Source of the DNA: Candidatus Bipolaricaulota bacterium
Lineage (GTDB): Bacteria > Bipolaricaulota > Bipolaricaulia > UBA7950 > UBA9294
Direction of reading: 5' to 3'
Length of the DNA stretch: 64,000 bases
Assembly (NCBI GenBank): GCA_028277345.1
Contig: JANQGM010000017.1
Location: forward strand, 1 to 64,000
Below, piece after piece: positions 58,178-64,000 of the stretch. The notes under the pieces are model-generated. The model did not search any database. It worked only from the letters and a program-made list of their open reading frames with translations, and was not told where the DNA came from. The first letter of the stretch is position 1; every line of letters starts with the position of its first letter. The translations under genes were made by a program, and so were the position numbers.

Positions 58178-60601
58178 CTATCGGGTCTGTCTCCAAGGGA
58201 AGTAGTCACCAGAGAAGAGCCGATCGACGTTGAAGTCCTTCCAACCCATCAGGTCCTTCCTGAACCGGTCCATTGAGCCTTCCATGAGGTAGGTTCTGCC
58301 GTCGAACCTTCGAAGACTCAAGGAAATCATCTCCCTCAGTGGACCGCGGGGTGAATCATCTACATGATAGGACAGTGGATAATCCAAATACTCCCATTTC
58401 CTGTCAATTGCGTATATGTCCGGGATCACGTCTCCGCACTGTGGTCCTTTTGGGAACCAGTTCGCCAGATAGGCCATGTGGGTTTGCTGAGCAGCATCGA
58501 ACAGGCGATCAATCTGTCTAACAGGCGGATGATCTGAATCCTCTCGGAACGTAGGAGTCACAAACTGAACAACCACATCGAACGGTAGCCCCCTGAAGTC
58601 TACACGCTGGAGATTGCGCGTTACATCAAGCCAGAGATTGAAGACAAGCGAATCGCGACTAACTTCTGTTCCGAACTCGACCCGAATCACCAGAGGAGGT
58701 TTGACGCGAATCATAGGCGGATCTACGGCATCGATCCGAACATTGCTTACACATCTTGCTGCCATATCGACGTGTCTGCGCTCAAGCTCCCGATCTCCGT
58801 GAAGGGATGATAGGAACAACGCGGGGGCAAGCCAGTAGGAGCGGTACTGGGGGCGCCTCCACGATTGAATGGTATCCGCTAGAATCAGCAGGGCAGAAAG
58901 CGGGTTCGACATGACGTACTCGACAGGAATCGAGTGATGATTGTGCCTTGCTACAGCTGCAATGGCAGATCGATACTCGAAGTACGCCGCCCCGTCGCTG
59001 CTACGCTTAAGGAGTTGCTCGAGATGATGGGCAGCGAGAAGCCCATGATCCTGCGCCGCTTTCTCCGACTCAGGGAATCCATACTCACTAGCTATTCGAC
59101 GCAACTCATCTTGCGTCTCGACGTGCTGCATATCCTCATCCAGTCGGTTCCGGTATTCGGAGAGCGCACTGGAGTCGAAGAAATCCAACCAGTCTCGAAG
59201 ACCTTTCAGCACATCGACTCCGTAGCCGATGTCATGAAGAAGAGCCGCGACACCCCATTGGTTGAGAAGTCCTTTTCCAAGGGGGAATGGCTTCGATCGA
59301 CGACCGGATTGAACAGCCGATAGAGCTAGCCCAAACGAGAAGACTTCCAAGCTATGAAAGAAGTGATCGCGGTAGAAGCGCCTGAACATATGTAAGGAAG
59401 CCTCGCCGCGGGCAAGATGTCTCAGGTGACCATCAAGAACGATGAGCGGATCGACACCCAGTGCTTCGTGACAGTAGCGGGAGACAACATCAATGGACGC
59501 TTCTATGCCGTAGGCTGTAGGTTCATCTTCTAGAAGGGTTTCAAGCGTGAGAGTTGACAGATAGTCTTTCGTCGTTCGAACAGCCTCAGTCGTTTGGCTT
59601 GGGATTCGCAGGGTTCCATCTCGCACAGATCCAAGAATGCTGCCGAGCAGCAGCCGGGGCATAGCCTGATCGAGCAACACCCGGTCTCCCATCTCCTGGA
59701 GATCCTCTCGCACAACTGAGAGAGAGTGATTGATCATTCTGAGCATGGCGCCTGGGGAACCGGACTCCTGCAATCTCCACGTGTGAGCGTCACCAGCAAT
59801 CTGGGCAAGTCGTGCTTGATCCCTAAACGGGCAGTTGGCCTTGAGTGATTCATTCCACTCATCAGTGAACTGCTCTATCTGACCAAATTCATCTTGTCTC
59901 TCTATCAAACTCGCCCGCAGAGTGAGGGCAGACACAATTCTGTGGAAAGTCCTTGGGCTGAGAAAGCAGTGAGCTTCAGCAAGCGCATTCCACACTTCGG
60001 TCCCCGAAGGAGCTGTCGGCAACTCCTCAAGGAGGTCGTGTGCTAGTGCTTCGAGTCTCTTGGCCTGCAGATTGCTTGTTCTATACCAATTGGAGAACAC
60101 AATGCGGATTATCGTGCGAATAAACTCCGGGTCCAACTCGGTATTGCTACTCCTTAGGACTAATGAGACTGCATCGGCGCCCTCTGAATGCGAGACGGGT
60201 ATCCTGTGTCTTACCACTACACCTTGGCTGAACTGACTCGCAAGCCCCGGAGCCAGCTCGGCCAGGAACTTCCGCGTTATGTCAAGGGCTTCTCCTTGAG
60301 ACAAGTCAGATGCAAGCCGAGCAAGATTCGATACCACGCTCGGGCGCAAGGCCTGTGGGAGCTCATGGGAACCAGAGTGAGCCTCCGCAATTGCTGACGG
60401 CGCATGATCCTCCAACGACACGCTCAGGGCGTAATGGCAGAACTCCTGATTCACCAAGTACGTTAGTAGAGTACTAATTCCTTCAACCGGTCCAGACAGG
60501 TCGCAAGCACCACCAAGCCTTGATACGACGGAGTCCATCAGATCGAGGTGCAGTCGACTGTCAATACCGCTGGTTGCCGCCCCGAACAGCCTATTCTGCA
60601 T
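58178..60601 (-). CDS. large HD-domain protein with GAF-like N-terminus
   Basis: 807 residues from ATG 60601, which overlaps the end of the receiver gene by 11 bases (the frame is open to 60673). Residues about 20-200 resemble a GAF-type sensor (LVNQEFCHYALSVSLEDHAP; EGADAVSLVLRSSNTELDPE). The middle holds a metal-dependent HD phosphohydrolase: first His in RDHFFHSLEVF (about 414), HD pair in ALLHDIGYGVDV (about 456), later His residues in QDHGLLAAHHLE and VARHNHH (about 520-555), and Asp in LILADTIQSW (about 577). All are present, so it is probably active on a nucleotide or other phosphoester. The C-terminal 220 residues are beta-rich and unique. No membrane segment. It ends the operon that begins with the kinase gene. 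Confidence 0.8.
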   Translation of the reverse strand: MQNRLFGAATSGIDSRLHLDLMDSVVSRLGGACDLSGPVEGISTLLTYLVNQEFCHYALSVSLEDHAPSAIAEAHSGSHELPQALRPSVVSNLARLASDLSQGEALDITRKFLAELAPGLASQFSQGVVVRHRIPVSHSEGADAVSLVLRSSNTELDPEFIRTIIRIVFSNWYRTSNLQAKRLEALAHDLLEELPTAPSGTEVWNALAEAHCFLSPRTFHRIVSALTLRASLIERQDEFGQIEQFTDEWNESLKANCPFRDQARLAQIAGDAHTWRLQESGSPGAMLRMINHSLSVVREDLQEMGDRVLLDQAMPRLLLGSILGSVRDGTLRIPSQTTEAVRTTKDYLSTLTLETLLEDEPTAYGIEASIDVVSRYCHEALGVDPLIVLDGHLRHLARGEASLHMFRRFYRDHFFHSLEVFSFGLALSAVQSGRRSKPFPLGKGLLNQWGVAALLHDIGYGVDVLKGLRDWLDFFDSSALSEYRNRLDEDMQHVETQDELRRIASEYGFPESEKAAQDHGLLAAHHLEQLLKRSSDGAAYFEYRSAIAAVARHNHHSIPVEYVMSNPLSALLILADTIQSWRRPQYRSYWLAPALFLSSLHGDRELERRHVDMAARCVSNVRIDAVDPPMIRVKPPLVIRVEFGTEVSRDSLVFNLWLDVTRNLQRVDFRGLPFDVVVQFVTPTFREDSDHPPVRQIDRLFDAAQQTHMAYLANWFPKGPQCGDVIPDIYAIDRKWEYLDYPLSYHVDDSPRGPLREMISLSLRRFDGRTYLMEGSMDRFRKDLMGWKDFNVDRLFSGDYFPWRQTR

Positions 60602-61160
60602 TTGACCTGTCTTGGTCCGCGGCACTTCGGTGCGGGACGGAATCGAGTGCTTGCTCCAGTGCCGCGAAGACATTGTTGATGGTTATGGGTTTGTTCAGGC
60701 ACCAAGCGTGTCCGAGATCAGCCACGAAGCGGCTAAGAAGGCCACTTCTTCTCGCCGTAAGGAACACGATCATCGTATCCCGAGAAATCGATCTCATCCC
60801 GCCTGTGCGAATGTTCTCTGCTATCGAGAGTCCGAGATCTGGATCAAGATAGCTCCTGGGAGATGCTTTACGCGTGTCGGTATCGTGCATCCATTGTCCG
60901 GACGACTTCAAGTTCGGATCGAGTCGAAGAGGGAGTATTACATCAAGAATGATAAGATCTGGCTTCCCCCCCAGAGATTCCAGAAGTGCTCCGGCCTGAT
61001 CAGCAGACTCGAAGGATTCTCGGTCCGCAAATGAGACGACTCTGCACCCTCGCTCTTGGAGATGCTGACTGAGCAATGAAGACATGTCTGTGTTGTCCTC
61101 TACGATCACGACTCGTGAGTTTCGCAACCCTGACGTTCTTCCACCAAGTTCGTTGATCAT
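60591..61160 (-). CDS. response-regulator receiver protein with insertion, no output domain
   Basis: 189 residues. Receiver motifs: VVIVEDNTD (acidic pair 21-22), the phospho-acceptor Asp73 in PDLIILDVILPL, Thr in VFLTARRSG and Lys near 163 in WCLNKPITI. Between the phospho-site and the next helix there is an insertion of about 35 residues (RLDPNLKSSGQWMHDTDTRK) that normal receivers lack. No DNA-binding or enzymatic output domain is present, so it signals by binding another protein, plausibly the HD protein whose gene overlaps its end. The start overlaps the stop of the upstream receiver gene by four bases. Confidence 0.88.
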   Translation of the reverse strand: MINELGGRTSGLRNSRVVIVEDNTDMSSLLSQHLQERGCRVVSFADRESFESADQAGALLESLGGKPDLIILDVILPLRLDPNLKSSGQWMHDTDTRKASPRSYLDPDLGLSIAENIRTGGMRSISRDTMIVFLTARRSGLLSRFVADLGHAWCLNKPITINNVFAALEQALDSVPHRSAADQDRSNAE

Positions 61161-61558
61161 GATCTCCTTGCCGCCTTCTTGACTATCTCCACAACCCTGT
61201 TCAATGACAGGACGCCTTTCTGGATGTAACGGGCACCGCTCGCCTTCAACTCACGAATCTTCTCCGTATCGGAAATGACGGACAGGAACACAATCGCAAT
61301 GTTGGGATGAAGCTTCCGCATTTCGTCAGCAAGGAAGTACCCTGCGAGCGTTGAGTCGACTCGTGGATAACTGCTTCCCGCGGGCATCATGATATCTGTC
61401 ACCAATACCTGGACATGATGCTCGCGGGCGTATGCAAGTGCATCTTCTACACACTGAACTTGAACACAAACCACGTCTTGGTGCTCCAGAACTGCGATCA
61501 GAGGACGCTGAAACCAAGGTTCGTCATCAACGAGGAGCACAAGCGGTTTCCTAGTCAT
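61157..61558 (-). CDS. short response-regulator receiver protein
   Basis: 133 residues from ATG 61558, which overlaps the kinase stop (ATGACTAG); the frame is open to 61768 but that part is inside the kinase gene. Receiver motifs: VLLVDDEPW (acidic pair 11-12), Asp55 in VLVTDIMMP, Ser93 in VFLSVIS and Lys114 in YIQKGVLS. There is no output domain. It sits between kinase and the longer receiver, so the transcript encodes kinase, receiver, receiver and HD protein with overlaps at each junction. Confidence 0.9.
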   Translation of the reverse strand: MTRKPLVLLVDDEPWFQRPLIAVLEHQDVVCVQVQCVEDALAYAREHHVQVLVTDIMMPAGSSYPRVDSTLAGYFLADEMRKLHPNIAIVFLSVISDTEKIRELKASGARYIQKGVLSLNRVVEIVKKAARRS

Positions 61559-62360
61559 TGTCTCCGCCCCCATTGCACGGAAAGAGAAGCGAGAACGACG
61601 ATTGCTTACCCTGCGCGGACACTGTTGCTTCGCCGGAGTGAAGCTCCATGATCCTCTGGACAAGGAACAACCCCACTCCGGTTCCTGCCGGTCGCTTCTG
61701 AGCTGCTCCTCTGCCCCTGAAGCCCCTTCTGAAGACCTGCTTGATCTCCTCAGGCTTGATCGAGACACCCATGCTGGCGACTTCCACGCCTACAAGGCGT
61801 TTCTCCTCGTCACGCACACCGCCCACAGTGATTACCGTTCCGGCATCTGAGTAGGACACAGCATTGGCCAGCACATTCGAGAGTGCCATCTTTGCCAAGT
61901 AGTCGATCACGCGAATCTCACAATACCGAGATGCTTTTCTTAGGGACAGACCAAGCATGCTAATCTCGATTCCACGTTCCGAAGCCAACACGCGATAGTC
62001 TCGAATTGCTCCGTTCACAAACTCCCAGAGATCCAATGCCGACCAGTCTTCATCATCTCCTGTAAAGCCTGATCCGTCTTCCAGACGCGACATCAAACGG
62101 AAGTTGTTGATGAGATGCACTAGGAGAGTTGCCTGTCTCTCAGCTGCCTCGAGCATGTCTAGACGCTCACGCGCCGATATTCGCTCAGTCGACTTTGCCC
62201 CTTCAATAGCCCATCGAATGGCGGTCAACGGAGATATAAGCTGGTGTGCGAGGTTCTGCATGTATCGTCGTGTGGCAGCCCTCGATTCCTCAAGCTCCTC
62301 TCGGAGCATCTGATTCTCCACTCTGAGATCGTTGGACGCACGGTTGTCGCTCGATACCAT
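61551..62360 (-). CDS. soluble sensor histidine kinase with altered ATP lid
   Basis: 269 residues from ATG 62360, after CAGGAGAGCG; the frame to 62405 has no ribosome site. A coiled-coil (about 11-37) precedes the dimerisation helix with His39 in NLAHQLISPLTAIRW, then the HATPase: N-box ALSNVLANAVSYSD (about 175-188), G1-like EVASMGVSIKPEEI where the usual Asp-x-Gly is Ala-Ser-Met-Gly, F-box-like FRRGFRGRG and G2 GTGVGLFLVQRIMELHSG. No membrane segment or sensor domain is found, so input must come from a partner. ATP binding may be weak because of the changed G1 box. Confidence 0.88.
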   Translation of the reverse strand: MVSSDNRASNDLRVENQMLREELEESRAATRRYMQNLAHQLISPLTAIRWAIEGAKSTERISARERLDMLEAAERQATLLVHLINNFRLMSRLEDGSGFTGDDEDWSALDLWEFVNGAIRDYRVLASERGIEISMLGLSLRKASRYCEIRVIDYLAKMALSNVLANAVSYSDAGTVITVGGVRDEEKRLVGVEVASMGVSIKPEEIKQVFRRGFRGRGAAQKRPAGTGVGLFLVQRIMELHSGEATVSAQGKQSSFSLLFPCNGGGDND

Positions 62361-62848
62361 CGCTCTCCTGTCACTTGGCCTAGCACATCCGGAAATAACA
62401 GACACGTATGACTCTGCACTCGCGGAAACTGCATCCTAGTCTCGTGCACATATCCTACACATGGGATCTGCGATGAACAACCATCAGCTGAGGTGAGCTT
62501 CGTAGGGCGGCGCTAGAGCATTATCGCTAGTAGGATGCGCTCAAGGCGCTTCTCTCGATAGGGTATTCTCGGGAGATCTGTGGATTGGAATGCAATTGAC
62601 AAACCCGATCTACAAGACGAGAGACGTACTCGGTTGCCGCTCAGCGACTCCGCTATGTGTCCAGCAGCACAAGCATTGCTCCCGACTAGGCGGAGTTCGA
62701 GGTTGCCCATCAGAAGGGATACACAGTCACTGTCTGATGGCAAGAAAAGCAGAATCTTACATATGCTCAGCCTCCATGATAGACTCCTGGCGGAGTTCCT
62801 TGTCCAGCTGCTTACCTGATAACTCTGGGACTCTGGGGAGCTTGGGAT
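62361..62848. other. divergent control region between kinase operon and tubulin-like gene
   Basis: 488 bases with no gene. Short frames on both strands (for example 62513-62857 minus) lack ribosome sites and protein-like composition. Both operons must be promoted from here. A TTGACA sits at 62596-62601 but I see no -10 at the right distance. Nothing else is recognised. Confidence 0.45.
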
Positions 62849-64000
62849 GTGAGCCACGGATTCTGTAGATCTCTAATAGTCGGGCTCGGCGGCACGGGCG
62901 TTCGCGCGCTAGTGCATCTCAAGACGCTGTACCATCGCCTCTTTGGAGGCGTGCCGCCTGTTGTGAGTTTCCTTGGGATCGACACTGACGAGGCCGCTCT
63001 CGAAACCCTTATGCTCGATGGAGAACCGATCTCGCTGTCCCAAGCGGAGTTCATTAGGCTCACGGCGATGGATGCACGGACCCTAGTCTCCATGACTCCT
63101 GAAATCGCCGCATGGGCGCCGCCCGAAGACCGAATGAACTATCGAGATGTGGTGGGAGGAGCAGGGGCTCGGAGAGCATCTGGGAGGCTTGCACTCTTCA
63201 ATCGTGCCAACATTGTTCTAGAATCTCTTCGTGATCGCCTATACACAATTAACTCACTTCAATCAGCGGATGGGTTCGAGTTCGGCGAGACTGAAGGGGT
63301 AACGGTTGATCCGGAGAGGCGAAGTATCATAATCATCTCCTCGATCGCTGGCGGAACTGGGAGCGGGATACTCCTCGATATCGCTTTCATGTGCAGATCT
63401 CTGTTTCCCCAATCGGTCGATCCTCTTTATGGCTACCTGCTAATGCCTGGCCTCTACGTACGACTTCCTGCAACTTACTTCGTTGAATCGAATGCCTATG
63501 CAACGCTGAAGGAGCTTGACTTCTTCCTCAACTGCGAGGAGAAGACTGATGTGAGTTATCCCGGAGTGAACCAGCCAATTCCTTGGGGCGGCCCCACAGC
63601 GAGGCCGTTCGACTTCACACACCTGATAGACAACGTGAACTCTCGCGGGCAAAGAGTGGAGGAAATCGATTCGCTGCTTTCTATGCTTGCGCATGGAGTC
63701 TTCCTCAATCTACTGTGGGAAGATACATCGAGCCGCCCCCGCGACACCCGATCATACCTCGTGAACATGTCTGCGATACTTGATGCACTGACTCCCTGGC
63801 AAGGTCAGGCACCTCACTACATCGGGATGGGGCTGTCCACGCTTGAACTCCCGAAGAGCCGAAGCGTGTGTAGTCATACGCCGCGAATCGCTGAGGATGT
63901 TCTCCGAGATTGGTTGCTAGGGAGCTCCGGCAATCCTGAGGCGAGTCGGCATGCTGGGTGTGAGTACATTCGGGATAGCGTCGTACGAGCGAGTTCTCTA
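62849..64000 (+). CDS. tubulin/FtsZ-superfamily protein (Tubulin_2-like), 3' partial
   Basis: The frame is open from GTG 62849 (eight bases after GGGGAG) to the right edge, 384 codons without a stop. It begins SHGFCRSLIVGLGGTGVRAL: a beta strand and a Gly-rich loop as at the start of tubulin-like GTPases. It has FLGIDTDEAALETL at about 38-51 and, at residues 168-173, the tubulin signature loop in SSIAGGTGSGILLDIAF, matching the GGGTGSG phosphate-binding loop of tubulin and FtsZ. Downstream LMPGLYVRLPATYFVESNAY and GGPTARPFDFTHLID are family-like. This matches the bacterial Tubulin_2 family of large proteins of unknown function. It is not FtsZ or TubZ. Codons AGG, AGA, CTA and ATA are frequent. 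Confidence 0.85.
   Translation, partial: MSHGFCRSLIVGLGGTGVRALVHLKTLYHRLFGGVPPVVSFLGIDTDEAALETLMLDGEPISLSQAEFIRLTAMDARTLVSMTPEIAAWAPPEDRMNYRDVVGGAGARRASGRLALFNRANIVLESLRDRLYTINSLQSADGFEFGETEGVTVDPERRSIIIISSIAGGTGSGILLDIAFMCRSLFPQSVDPLYGYLLMPGLYVRLPATYFVESNAYATLKELDFFLNCEEKTDVSYPGVNQPIPWGGPTARPFDFTHLIDNVNSRGQRVEEIDSLLSMLAHGVFLNLLWEDTSSRPRDTRSYLVNMSAILDALTPWQGQAPHYIGMGLSTLELPKSRSVCSHTPRIAEDVLRDWLLGSSGNPEASRHAGCEYIRDSVVRASSL

Noticed and set aside
62513-62857. 114-codon minus-strand frame in the divergent control region
   Set aside because: It reaches into the start of the tubulin-like gene, is low in typical protein features and has no ribosome site.
1-64000. CRISPR array, intact insertion sequence, integrase or prophage
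   Set aside because: No regularly spaced direct repeats, no complete transposase or integrase and no phage structural genes were seen in the window.

Overview
The window is a densely packed bacterial chromosome segment of roughly 57-60 % G+C by eye, from a diderm lineage. It has a putative outer-membrane barrel protein, a LolA-like protein inside a Lol/MacB-type ABC operon, and RlpA. It also carries the bacillithiol pathway (bshC-bshB1-bshA), a CIRCE-like site before groESL, and a Firmicutes-like block (efp, two asp23/gls24 genes, amaP, nusB, folD). Unusually for a bacterium, it has an archaeal/eukaryotic-type tRNA pseudouridine synthase, Pus10, next to a large Lhr helicase, and a DRG/Obg-like TGS GTPase. 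My best guess is a deep-branching or candidate-phylum bacterium, for example of the Bipolaricaulota/Acetothermia kind. This is inferred from gene content only; no rRNA is present.

Layout. 0-6 kb: end of an M14-like peptidase gene, small or decayed genes, a secreted barrel-like protein, an S41 peptidase and a Mug/TDG-like DNA glycosylase. 6.3-11 kb: TetR regulator with palindromic operator, translationally coupled to a four-gene Lol-like ABC system. 11-16 kb (minus): efp-asp23-asp23-amaP-DUF2273-nusB-folD-PHP, genes overlapping or nearly so. 16-20.8 kb: RlpA, DUF2227, groES-groEL with promoter, CIRCE and terminator, patatin, lamin-tail protein. 21-25.7 kb: one plus-strand operon of MBL hydrolase, methyltransferase, BshC, BshB1 and BshA, apparently a bacillithiol biosynthesis and modification unit. 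25.7-34 kb: secreted proteins, namely an M1 peptidase, a small secreted protein, a 1,510-residue subtilase with PKD/CARDB/PEGA-type modules, and a degenerate purple-acid-phosphatase-like protein; then tRNA-Pro. 34-36.6 kb (minus): ECF sigma/anti-sigma group, TlpA thioredoxin, small hypothetical. 36.7-41 kb: hypothetical, LigA, RlmN. 41-47.5 kb (minus): Lhr, Pus10, sigma-70 factor. 47.5-56.3 kb: c-di-GMP-I riboswitch before an ion permease, MBL protein, TGS GTPase, ATP-cone kinase, deoxynucleoside kinase, radical SAM protein coupled to a D-glutamate cyclase-like protein, SRP RNA, tRNA-Ser.

56.3-64 kb looks accessory. Arg codons AGA/AGG and codons CTA/ATA become frequent, and a Dcm-type methyltransferase and its Vsr partner are both broken. 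A minus-strand operon then encodes a soluble histidine kinase, two stand-alone receivers and an 807-residue HD-domain protein. Divergently from it runs a gene for a tubulin/FtsZ-superfamily protein (GGTGSG loop) that continues past the window end. This two-component/HD/tubulin cluster is the best candidate for an undescribed system. The bacillithiol operon with an embedded methyltransferase and the bacterial Pus10 are the best metabolic and RNA-modification leads.
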